Assembly (NCBI RefSeq): GCF_001279725.1
Contig: NZ_LGDE01000423.1
Location: 1 to 54,576, forward strand
Length of the DNA: 54,576 nt
Reading direction: 5' to 3'
DNA from: Streptomyces sp. WM4235
GTDB lineage: Bacteria > Actinomycetota > Actinomycetes > Streptomycetales > Streptomycetaceae
This document shows positions 11,712 to 21,377 of this stretch, piece by piece. Position 1 is the stretch's first letter. Each line of letters begins with the position of its first letter. The translations under genes and the position numbers were made by a program. The notes beneath the pieces were generated by a model. That model was not told the DNA's origin, ran no database searches, and saw only the letters and a list, made by a program, of their open reading frames with translations.

Positions 11712-12452
11712 GTGGCGAACAAGAACATTCCCGACCCCGGTTTCTCCGACGACGACGGCTCGGCCGATCCCGTCCTGAGTTCGGCCCTGGCCGCCTGGTC
11801 CCAGGACAAGGCGCTCGAACCGGAGGTGTTGGCCGCCCTCAAGGGCGCCCGCCTGCTGGTCCCCGTGGTCGCGGTCCTCGGCGAGGTGGAGACCGACCCG
11901 GAGACCGGGCTCAAGCGGGAGAAGACCAGCGACATGGCCGTCCCCACCCTCACGGCGGGGGACCGGCGTGCGCTGCCCGCCTTCACCTCGATCGCCTCGC
12001 TGGCGCTCTGGGACCCGACGGCCCGCCCGGTCGCGGTGCCGCTGCACCAGGCCCTGGCCGCGGCGGCCCACGAGAAGGCCGACACGATCGTCCTCGACCT
12101 GGCCGGGCCGGTGACCTATCAGCTGACCGGCCCGGCGCTGCTCGCCCTCGCGGAGGGCCGCACGGGTACGAGCCCGGTCGACGACCCCGCCGTGCGCGAG
12201 GCCGTACGGGCGGCCGTGGCCGCCGAGCCCGCCGTGCTCCGGGCCCACCTGGTCGCGGGGCGGGGCGACGCCGACGGGACGCTCGCGATCGTGCCCGCCG
12301 CCGACGCGCAGCCGGCCGCGACCGCGCGCCGGGTGGCGGAGGTCATCGCCGCCGACGAGACCCTGCGCGGCCGGCTGGTGCGCGGGCTGGACCTGGCACT
12401 CCTGCCGCCCGACGCGCCGGCCCCGCCCGGCGAGCCGCTGTACGTCCGCTGA
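11712..12452 (+). CDS. SseB family protein
   Basis: The 246-residue protein matches actinobacterial SseB-like proteins. It has an N-terminal acidic stretch (PDPGFSDDDG), a first domain with LLVPVVAVLGEVE and AVPTLTAGDRRALPAFTS, and a conserved C-terminal half ending PPGEPLYVR. GTG 11712 is preferred over TTG 11706 because AGGGTCGG lies just upstream. It starts 2 nt after the mycosin stop, so it may be cotranscribed, and is followed by a very strong bidirectional hairpin. No catalytic residues are apparent and the role is unknown. In Streptomyces it is a constant neighbour upstream of infC. Confidence 0.82.
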   Translation: MANKNIPDPGFSDDDGSADPVLSSALAAWSQDKALEPEVLAALKGARLLVPVVAVLGEVETDPETGLKREKTSDMAVPTLTAGDRRALPAFTSIASLALWDPTARPVAVPLHQALAAAAHEKADTIVLDLAGPVTYQLTGPALLALAEGRTGTSPVDDPAVREAVRAAVAAEPAVLRAHLVAGRGDADGTLAIVPAADAQPAATARRVAEVIAADETLRGRLVRGLDLALLPPDAPAPPGEPLYVR

Positions 12453-12510
12453 GACGCGAACGGCGCCGGGCCCCTCGGATGATTCCGAGGGGCCCGGCGC
12501 CGTTCGCGTC
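12453..12510. terminator. Perfect 27-bp bidirectional terminator
   Basis: Arms 12453-12479 and 12484-12510 are exactly complementary over 27 bp with a 4-nt TGAT loop. It begins right after the SseB stop and lies 28 nt before the end of the convergent DUF1844 gene, so it can serve both transcripts. Confidence 0.9.
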
Positions 12511-12537
12511 CGGGGCGGGACGCGGCATGCGTCCCGG

Positions 12538-12915
12538 TCAGGAGAAGACGGGACCGGTGAACTTCTCGCCCGGCCCCTGACCCGGCTCGTCCGGCACCAG
12601 GGAGGCCTCGCGGAAGGCCAGCTGGAGCGACTTCAGGCCGTCGCGCAGCGGAGCCGCGTGGAAGGAGCTGATCTCGGTGGCGCTCGCGGTGACCAGTCCG
12701 GCCAGGGCGGTGATCAGCTTGCGGGCCTCGTCGAGGTCCTTGTGTTCGGAATCCGGCTTGTCCAGGCCCAGGTTGACCGCCGCGGCGCTCAGCAGGTGCA
12801 CGGCCACCGTGGTGATCACCTCGACGGCGGGCACGTCCGCGATGTCGCGGGTCATGGCGTCGTAGTCGGGGGCGTGGTCGGCGTCGGTGGCGGGAGTGGG
12901 GGTCGCGTCAGTCAT
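12538..12915 (-). CDS. DUF1844 domain protein
   Basis: The 125-residue cytoplasmic protein has an acidic Thr/Pro-rich N-terminus, then the DUF1844 segment with AVHLLSAAAVNLGL, DLDEARKLITALAGL and LQLAFREAS. The function of DUF1844 is unknown. ATG 12915 is the conserved start. The gene is divergent from infC with 374 nt between start codons, and convergent with the SseB gene. In Streptomyces it is regularly beside infC, which hints at a link to translation or growth, but nothing in the protein shows this. Confidence 0.85.
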   Translation of the reverse strand: MTDATPTPATDADHAPDYDAMTRDIADVPAVEVITTVAVHLLSAAAVNLGLDKPDSEHKDLDEARKLITALAGLVTASATEISSFHAAPLRDGLKSLQLAFREASLVPDEPGQGPGEKFTGPVFS

Positions 12916-12987
12916 GTCCCACACGATAAGCCGGGCCGGGCGGCCCGCCGACCGGTGCTCGGGGTGAGCGGGTCCGGCGCACGGTGC

Positions 12988-12993
12988 TATATT
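12988..12993 (+). promoter_or_regulatory. Candidate -10 element of the infC operon promoter
   Basis: TATATT is the only clear AT-rich hexamer upstream of the infC leader. No good -35 match is visible 16-19 nt before it. Transcription would start near 13000, leaving a ~290-nt leader. Confidence 0.45.
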
Positions 12994-13017
12994 GGGCTGA
13001 CGACCGGCCGGAGACGT

Positions 13018-13059
13018 ATGTCCCCGGCCCACAAGTGGAGGCTCCGATCTCCCACCTGA
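13018..13059 (+). other. Possible 13-codon leader ORF in the infC leader
   Basis: ATG 13018 is preceded by GGAG four bases upstream, and the frame closes after 13 codons ([13 protein letters not shown]). It lies near the 5' end of the leader, ahead of the terminator-like hairpin. It could be a regulatory uORF or chance. Confidence 0.3.
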
Positions 13060-13175
13060 CCGCCCTCCGGGGTGGCGGGTCACCGGTCAGGCGGTATCCA
13101 TCGTTCCGTACGGACGATGGAAAGCTGCCCGAGTTGCGCCCCGCGTTCGCATGCGGCGGTGCTCCGGTCTTTTGG

Positions 13176-13206
13176 AGCCCCTGCCTGTGCCCGGCGGGGC
13201 TTTTTT
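13176..13206 (+). terminator. Intrinsic terminator/attenuator in the infC leader
   Basis: The arms AGCCCC(T)GCC and GGCGGGGCT pair with one bulge around a 7-nt loop, followed at once by T-residues (13201-13206). T-runs are rare in this genome, so the element is conspicuous. It lies 84 nt before the infC start, where readthrough would decide operon expression. Confidence 0.75.
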
Positions 13207-13289
13207 CATTCCCCGCCGCGGTTGGTCTGACGACAATATCGTCAGCGGCTGTCTGCCAGGCAGTCGTGTGGTGCTACCGAGGAGGATCC

Positions 13290-13997
13290 ATCAGCACCGA
13301 GCCCCGCATCAACGACCGGATTCGCGTTCCCGAGGTACGACTCGTCGGTCCGAGCGGCGAGCAGGTCGGCATCGTGCCGCTTGCGAAGGCGCTTGAGCTC
13401 GCGCAGGAGTACGACCTCGACCTGGTCGAGGTCGCGGCGTCCGCACGCCCGCCGGTCTGCAAGCTCATGGACTACGGCAAGTTCAAGTACGAGTCGGCCA
13501 TGAAGGCCCGTGAGGCGCGCAAGAACCAGGCGCACACGGTCATCAAGGAAATGAAGCTCCGGCCGAAGATCGACCCGCACGACTATGACACCAAGAAGGG
13601 TCACGTCGTTCGGTTCCTCAAGCAGGGCGACAAGGTCAAGATCACGATCATGTTCCGTGGTCGCGAGCAGTCCCGACCGGAACTCGGTTACCGACTGCTG
13701 CAGCGCCTCGCCTCGGACGTCGAGGACCTCGGGTTCATCGAGTCGAACCCGAAGCAGGACGGCCGAAACATGATCATGGTTCTCGGTCCGCACAAGAAGA
13801 AGACCGAGGCGATGGCCGAAGCCCGCGAGGCGCAGGCCGCCCGCAAGGCCGAGCGCCAGGGTGTCGCCCTCACCGACGACGAGGCTCCTTCCGAGGACGT
13901 CGTCGAGGTGACGGAGGACGCCGACGACACGGTCGCCTCCGCCGAGGCAGCCTCCGACGAGGCGGACACCTCTCACGAGGCACCTGCCGAGGCCTGA
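13290..13997 (+). CDS. infC: Translation initiation factor IF-3, AUC start codon
   Basis: The 235-residue product has the IF3 N-domain ([17 protein letters not shown] at the start), the [22 protein letters not shown] linker region and the C-domain with [15 protein letters not shown] and [12 protein letters not shown]. About 55 acidic C-terminal residues extend it beyond the ~180-residue E. coli form, as in other actinobacteria. The start is ATC at 13290, directly after AGGAGGATCC; the frame is open upstream but no ATG/GTG there has a ribosome-binding site. Non-canonical starts are the known basis of IF3 autocontrol: IF3 rejects such codons and so limits its own synthesis. It heads the rpmI-rplT operon. 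Confidence 0.95.
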   Translation: MSTEPRINDRIRVPEVRLVGPSGEQVGIVPLAKALELAQEYDLDLVEVAASARPPVCKLMDYGKFKYESAMKAREARKNQAHTVIKEMKLRPKIDPHDYDTKKGHVVRFLKQGDKVKITIMFRGREQSRPELGYRLLQRLASDVEDLGFIESNPKQDGRNMIMVLGPHKKKTEAMAEAREAQAARKAERQGVALTDDEAPSEDVVEVTEDADDTVASAEAASDEADTSHEAPAEA

Positions 13998-14101
13998 TTC
14001 CGGGGCAGCCCGTCTCGGATCACCGACACAACATGACGCTCCCGTGAGCCGGTCCCGAAAAGGGCCGGTGGGGGCGCCACCGACGAGGAGATAACGGCGC
14101 T

Positions 14102-14296
14102 ATGCCGAAGAACAAGACGCACAGCGGTTCCAAGAAGCGCTTCAAGATCACCGGCTCCGGCAAGGTGCTCCGTGAGCGCGCCGGCAAGCGCCACCTGCTC
14201 GAGCACAAGTCGTCCCGTGTCACCCGCCGCCTGACCGGCACCGCGGAGATGGCTCCCGGCGACGCCGCGAAGATCAAGAAGCTTCTCGGCAAGTGA
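14102..14296 (+). CDS. rpmI: 50S ribosomal protein L35
   Basis: The 64-residue basic protein begins [15 protein letters not shown] and ends KIKKLLGK, the full L35 pattern. GAGGAG lies upstream of the ATG. It follows infC by 104 nt and precedes rplT by 101 nt in the standard IF3-L35-L20 order. It assembles into the large ribosomal subunit near the peptidyl-transferase centre. No sign of truncation. Confidence 0.97.
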   Translation: MPKNKTHSGSKKRFKITGSGKVLRERAGKRHLLEHKSSRVTRRLTGTAEMAPGDAAKIKKLLGK

Positions 14297-14302
14297 CGCT
14301 CG

Positions 14303-14323
14303 CCGCTCCCACCACGGGAGCGG
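14303..14323 (+). other. Stem-loop between rpmI and rplT
   Basis: CCGCTCCC and GGGAGCGG form a perfect 8-bp stem around ACCAC, just after the rpmI stop. It has no T-run. It may stabilise or process the transcript, or bind L20; it does not look like a full terminator because rplT follows. Confidence 0.45.
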
Positions 14324-14397
14324 GACGTCAAGACCGGGACCCCATCGAATTCGGGTCGTGTGAAGACAACCACGGCCCCGCTACAAGGAGTTAAAAA

Positions 14398-14784
14398 GTG
14401 GCACGCGTCAAGCGGGCAGTAAACGCCCACAAGAAGCGCCGGGCGATCCTCGAGGCGGCCTCCGGCTACCGCGGTCAGCGTTCGCGCCTGTACCGCAAGG
14501 CCAAGGAGCAGGTCACCCACTCGCTGGTCTACAACTTCAACGACCGCAAGAAGCGCAAGGGCGACTTCCGTCAGCTGTGGATCCAGCGCATCAACGCCGC
14601 TGCCCGCCAGAACGGCATGACGTACAACCGCCTCATCCAGGGTCTGAAGGCCGCCAACATCGAGGTGGACCGCAAGATCCTCGCGGAGCTGGCCGTCAAC
14701 GACGCCAACGCGTTCGCCGCGCTCGTCGAGGTCGCGCAGAAGGCGCTTCCGGCCGACGTCAACGCCCCGAAGGCCGCTGCCTAA
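14398..14784 (+). CDS. rplT: 50S ribosomal protein L20
   Basis: The 128-residue protein has the L20 signature: [17 protein letters not shown] at the N-terminus, [16 protein letters not shown], and the rRNA-binding [21 protein letters not shown] 14398 is preceded by AAGGAG. L20 binds 23S rRNA early in assembly and is the known autoregulator of this operon in several bacteria. The Ala/Lys-rich C-terminal tail is usual in actinobacteria. A terminator follows 32 nt after the stop. Confidence 0.97.
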   Translation: MARVKRAVNAHKKRRAILEAASGYRGQRSRLYRKAKEQVTHSLVYNFNDRKKRKGDFRQLWIQRINAAARQNGMTYNRLIQGLKAANIEVDRKILAELAVNDANAFAALVEVAQKALPADVNAPKAAA

Positions 14785-14816
14785 GGCGTAGCCGGCCGCA
14801 TCACGCGACCGGCACC

Positions 14817-14851
14817 CACGGACCCGCAGGCTCCACGCCTGCGGGTCCGTG
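14817..14851 (+). terminator. Terminator of the infC-rpmI-rplT operon
   Basis: Perfect 14-bp arms (14817-14830, 14838-14851) with a 7-nt loop, followed by GCTTTCG with a short T-tract. Confidence 0.85.
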
Positions 14852-14984
14852 TGCTTTCGCCCCGCACCGCCGGGGCGGGACCTCGCACCCCGCCACCACG
14901 TTGGCTCCCGCGACCCGCCGGGCTCCGTCCGTCGGCGAACCCCGCGGAGCCACGCTCCGGACCCCGAGAGAGAACCGCAGACAC

Positions 14985-15842
<858 letters not shown>

Positions 15843-15898
15843 TAATGTGGCGGCCCGGGGGGCCCACTGCGCTACTCGGAGATGTGGGGTACGGGGAC

Positions 15899-17119
15899 AT
15901 GAGCGTCGGTACGAACAGCACGCCGGCGGCCGCCGAGGCGGCCGGACCGCCGCCCCCGGCCGTGCCCGCCCGGGCCGCCCGGGGCGTGCCCACGCAGGCC
16001 ACGCCCGCCCGCGCCGCCGACCGGCAGCAACCACCCGTGTCGGAGTTCGCCGCTCTCGCGGTCGACCCGGACGACCTGCCCGACGGCCTGGTCGTCGCCG
16101 ACCACACGGGCCGCGTCATCTGCTTCAACTCCGCCGCCGCCCGCATCACCGCCCTCCCGGCGGGCGGGGCGATCGGGGCGCGGATCGACCGCGCGCTGCC
16201 GCTGGAGGACCTCGAAGGCCGCCGCTGGTGGGCGCTGACCGACCCGTACGGAGGCCTGGCCACCCGGCGCGGCCAGCCCGAGCGGAACCTCCTCCTCCCC
16301 GGCGGGCGGGAGGTCCTGGTCTCCGCGCGCTACGTGCGCACCCACCCCACCGGCCCGCTCACCCGCCTGGTGGTCACCCTGCGCGGAACCGAGGCCAGGC
16401 GGCGCACCGAACGCAGCCACGCCGAACTGATCGCGACCGTCGCGCACGAGCTCAGGTCGCCGCTCACCTCCGTGAAGGGGTTCACGGCGACCCTGCTCGC
16501 CAAGTGGGAGCGGTTCACCGACGACCAGAAGCGGCTGATGCTGGAGACCGTCGACGCCGACGCGAACCGCGTCACCCGCCTCATCGCCGAACTCCTCGAC
16601 ATCTCCCGGATCGACTCCGGGCGGCTGGAGGTCCGCCGGCAGCCCGTGGACGTCGCCACCGCCGTCGGCCGGCACGTCCAGGCGCTCACCGCGAACGGCC
16701 AGGCCCCCGAGCGGTTCTTCGTACGCGTCAGCCGTCCCCTGCCCGATCTCTGGGCAGACCCGGACAAGATCGACCAGATCCTCGGCAACCTCCTCGAAAA
16801 TGCGGTGCGCCACGGCGAGGGAACCGTCACCATCGACGTGTCGCCGACCACCTTCGCGAACGCCGCGGGGAAGACCGAGAAGGGAACCGCCGTCACCGTG
16901 ACCGACGAAGGCCCCGGGATCCCCGAAGAGTCGATGGGACGCGTCTTCACCCGCTTCTGGCGCGGCAGCAAGCGCGGCGGCACCGGGCTGGGCCTGTACA
17001 TCGTCAAGGGCATCGTGGAGGCCCACGGCGGGACCATCACGGTCGGCCGCGGTCCCGACGGCGGCGCCGAGTTCCGATTTATCCTGCCCGTCGCCGCCCC
17101 GGCCTATCTCACGCAGTAA
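15899..17119 (+). CDS. PAS-domain sensor histidine kinase (orphan)
   Basis: The 406-residue kinase has a Pro/Ala-rich N-terminus without a membrane segment. A PAS domain spans about 55-165 (PDGLVVADHTGRVICFNSAAA). The HisKA domain has the phospho-acceptor His183 in VAHELRSPLTS. The HATPase domain has N-box NLLENAVRHGEG, G1 DEGPGIPEE and G2 GTGLGLYIVKG. It should therefore be a soluble sensor. No response regulator gene lies beside it. ATG 15899 is my choice; an in-frame ATG at 15845 would add 18 residues. It sits between an RNA methylase and pheS in a conserved Streptomyces arrangement; the signal is unknown. Confidence 0.88.
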   Translation: MSVGTNSTPAAAEAAGPPPPAVPARAARGVPTQATPARAADRQQPPVSEFAALAVDPDDLPDGLVVADHTGRVICFNSAAARITALPAGGAIGARIDRALPLEDLEGRRWWALTDPYGGLATRRGQPERNLLLPGGREVLVSARYVRTHPTGPLTRLVVTLRGTEARRRTERSHAELIATVAHELRSPLTSVKGFTATLLAKWERFTDDQKRLMLETVDADANRVTRLIAELLDISRIDSGRLEVRRQPVDVATAVGRHVQALTANGQAPERFFVRVSRPLPDLWADPDKIDQILGNLLENAVRHGEGTVTIDVSPTTFANAAGKTEKGTAVTVTDEGPGIPEESMGRVFTRFWRGSKRGGTGLGLYIVKGIVEAHGGTITVGRGPDGGAEFRFILPVAAPAYLTQ

Positions 17120-18411
<1,292 letters not shown>

Positions 18412-18412
<1 letters not shown>

Positions 18413-20940
18413 TGCGCGTCCCGCTTTCCTGGCTGCGGGAGTACGTAGACCTCCCCGCAGGTGAGACCGGCCGCGACGTGGCCGCCAAGCTCGTCGACGC
18501 CGGCCTCGAGGTCGAGACCGTCGAGCAGCTCGGCGCCGGGCTCAAGGGCCCCCTCGTCGTCGGTCAGGTCCTGACCATCGAGGAGCTGGAGGGCTTCCGC
18601 AAGCCCATCCGCTTCTGCACGGTCGACGTCGGTCAGGCCAACGGCACCGGCGAGCCGCAGGAGATCGTCTGCGGCGCCCGGAACTTCGCCGTCGGCGACA
18701 AGGTCGTCGTGGTCCTGCCCGGCGCGGTGCTGCCCGGAGACTTCGCGATCGCCTCGCGCAAGACGTACGGCAAGACCTCGCACGGCATGATCTGCTCCGG
18801 CGACGAGCTGGGCATGGGCGACGACGGCACGCACGGCATCATCGTGCTGCCGCACGAGCACGAGGTCGGCACCGACGCGATCGAGCTGCTCCAGCTCGTC
18901 GACGAGGTCCTCGACATCGACATCACCCCGGACCGCGGCTACTGCATGTCGATGCGCGGTGTGGCCCGCGAGGCCGCCACCGCCTACGGCCTGCCGCTGC
19001 GCGACCCGGCGCTGCTCGACGTACCCGCGCCGAACTCGTACGGCTACCTCGTCAAGATCGACGACCCGGCCGGCTGCGACCGCTTCACCGCGCGCACCGT
19101 GACCGGTCTCGACCCCGAGGCGCGCTCCCCGATCTGGCTCAGCCGCCGCCTGCAGAAGGCGGGCATGCGCCCGATCTCGCTCGCCGTCGACATCACCAAC
19201 TACGTGATGCTCGAACTCGGTCAGCCGCTGCACGCCTACGACCGCTCGCGCATCGACGGCGCCATCGGTGTCCGCCGTGCCGAGCAGGGCGAGAAGTTCA
19301 CCACCCTCGACGGGGTCAAGCGCACGCTCGACGCCGAGGACCTGGTGATCACCGACAACAGCGGCCCGATCGGGCTCGCGGGTGTCATGGGCGGCGCCAA
19401 CACCGAGATCGCCGACTCCGTCACCGACCCCGAGACCGGCCGGGTCACGGGCACCACCGACGTGGTCATCGAGGCGGCGCACTTCGACGCCGTGTCGATC
19501 TCGCGCACCGCACGCCGCCTCAAGCTGTCCTCCGAGGCCTCCAAGCGCTTCGAGCGCGGCGTGGACCCGCAGGCCGCCGCCGCGGCCGCGCAGCGCACCG
19601 TGGACCTGCTCGTGCTGGTCGCCGGCGGCACCGCCGAGGCCGGCGTCACCGACCTCATCGCCCCGGGTGCCCCGCGCACCATCGCCATGCGCGCCGACCA
19701 CCCGGACCGGGTCGCGGGCATGGACTACGGTCGCGAGACCGTCGTCCGCCGCCTCCAGGAGATCGGCTGCGACGTCTACGGGCAGGACGAGCTCGTCGTC
19801 ACCGTCCCGTCGTGGCGCCCCGACCTCGCCGAGCCCAACGACCTCGCCGAAGAGGTCATCCGGCTGGAGGGCTACGGCAACCTGCCGTCGACCCTGCCGC
19901 AGGTGCCCTCCGGTCGCGGTCTGACCGCCCGGCAGCAGCTGCACCGCCGGGTGGGCCGCGCGCTGGCCGGCGCGGGCTACGTCGAGGTGCTCAGCTACCC
20001 GTTCCTGGGCGAGGGCGTCTTCGACCAGCTCCAGCTGGCCGCGGACGACTCCGCCCGCCGGGTCGTCAAGCTCGTCAACCCGATCTCCGACGAGGAGCCG
20101 GCGCTGCGCACCACGCTGCTGCCGGGTCTGCTGAACGCGCTGCGGCGCAACGACAGCCGGGGCAGCCACGACCTGGCGCTCTTCGAGACCGGTTCGGTCT
20201 TCCTCGCCGGCCCGCAGCCGGGCGTCGCCGTACGACTGCCCGTCGACCGGCGTCCCACGGACGAGGAGATCGCCACCCTCGACGCGGCCCTTCCGGCCCA
20301 GCCGCGGTACGCCGCGGTCGTGCTGGCCGGAGCGCGCGAGCAGGCCGGCTGGTGGGGCAAGGGCTACCCGGCCGGCTGGGCCGACGCCGTCCAGGCGGCG
20401 CGCTCGCTGGCCGTCGAGGCCGGCGCCGAACTCACCGTGCGCCAGGGCCGGTACGGCCCCTGGCACCCGGGCCGGTGCGCCGAGCTGCTCGTCACCCTCG
20501 ACGGGGTGGAGACGGTCATCGGCCACGCCGGTGAGCTGCACCCGCGCGTGGTCAAGGCGATGGGCCTGCCGGCCCGCACCAGCGCCATGGAACTCGACCT
20601 GGACCGCCTCGCGGCGGCCGGCGGCGAGGCCCTGCGGGCGCCCCGGATCTCCTCCTTCCCGGTGGCGACCCAGGACGTGGCGCTGATCGTGGACACCGCG
20701 GTACCCGCCGCGGCGGTCGAGGACGCGCTGCGCAGCGGAGCGGGCGAACTGCTGGAGTCCCTGCGGCTGTTCGACGTGTTCACCGGTGAGCAGGTGGGCG
20801 AGGGCAAGAAGTCCCTCGCGTACGCGCTGCGCTTCCGGGCGACCGACCGCACGCTGACGGCCGAGGAGTCCACGGCCGCGCGCGACGCGGCGGTGGCCCT
20901 GGCCGGCGAGCGGACGGGCGCGGTGCTGCGGGGCGTGTGA
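18412..20940 (+). CDS. pheT: Phenylalanyl-tRNA synthetase beta subunit
   Basis: The 842-residue protein has all PheT domains. An N-terminal tRNA-binding domain spans about 40-155 ([21 protein letters not shown]). The B3/B4 editing domain carries [34 protein letters not shown]. The B5 domain carries [24 protein letters not shown] core-like domain and a C-terminal anticodon-binding FDX-ACB domain ([29 protein letters not shown]) follow. The B3/B4 region corrects Tyr-tRNA-Phe. It is translationally coupled to pheS and ends the operon at a 17-bp hairpin. Confidence 0.96.
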
Positions 20941-20962
20941 CCGCACCGCCGACACAGGCCTG

Positions 20963-21000
20963 CCGAGGGGCGCATCCGGATCACCGGATGCGCCCCTCGG
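20963..21000 (+). terminator. Terminator of pheST
   Basis: Perfect 17-bp arms (20963-20979, 20984-21000) with an ATCA loop start 22 nt after the pheT stop. The remaining spacer to 21315 contains no gene or structure that I recognise. Confidence 0.88.
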
Positions 21001-21315
21001 TCGTTCGGTACAGGGGGTGGAAGCGCTGTGGGGTGCGCCGGCCGCACGCACCGGACCCGGTGGATGGGCCCGGTGCGCGTTCGGCCCGGTTCCGGCGGTT
21101 CCCGGCGACCAACCGGGCTCCGGCGGAACCGTGGCGCGCCGCCCGTCCTGCCGTGGAGTGTCGGGCAGACAACAGAACGGGCGGCGCGGTGCCGGGTCGT
21201 CGCACTGTACGAGGGGGAGCCGACGACCCGAGCGGCCTCTTCACGAGGCCCTTAAGTGAAGCGCTCCGGGGCGCCTTCGCGGCAGGGTGCGTATCGCATT
21301 TATGCGCGTACTCGT

Positions 21316-21350
21316 TTCACACCCCGTGTGAACCGCGCACCCATTAGCCT
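21316..21350 (+). promoter_or_regulatory. Palindromic operator and -10 upstream of the XRE/TPR regulator
   Basis: TTCACAC-CCC-GTGTGAA (21316-21332) is a perfect 7-bp dyad. A likely -10 hexamer, TAGCCT, is at 21345-21350, so the dyad overlies the -35 region. The start codon is 28 nt further on with a good ribosome-binding site. Autoregulation by the downstream helix-turn-helix protein is plausible. Confidence 0.55.
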
Positions 21351-21377
21351 GATGCGGACGAGCCCTTGGAGGGCCCC

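Larger units (their letters stand above)
13000..13289 (+). promoter_or_regulatory. Structured 5' leader of infC-rpmI-rplT
   Basis: This long non-coding stretch contains a strong stem-loop, TCCATCGT/ACGATGGA (13097-13121). A small hairpin, GCTCC/GGAGC (13161-13178), overlaps the first arm of a terminator hairpin that ends in a T-run. Leaders in front of IF3-L35-L20 operons in other phyla are regulated by L20 binding and premature termination. This one has the same layout, but its ligand is unknown. No recognisable protein is encoded except the small uORF. Confidence 0.6.

Noticed and set aside
20937..21347. 136-codon ORF after pheT
   Set aside because: It reads through the pheST terminator and the regulator's operator, with no motif or start signal.
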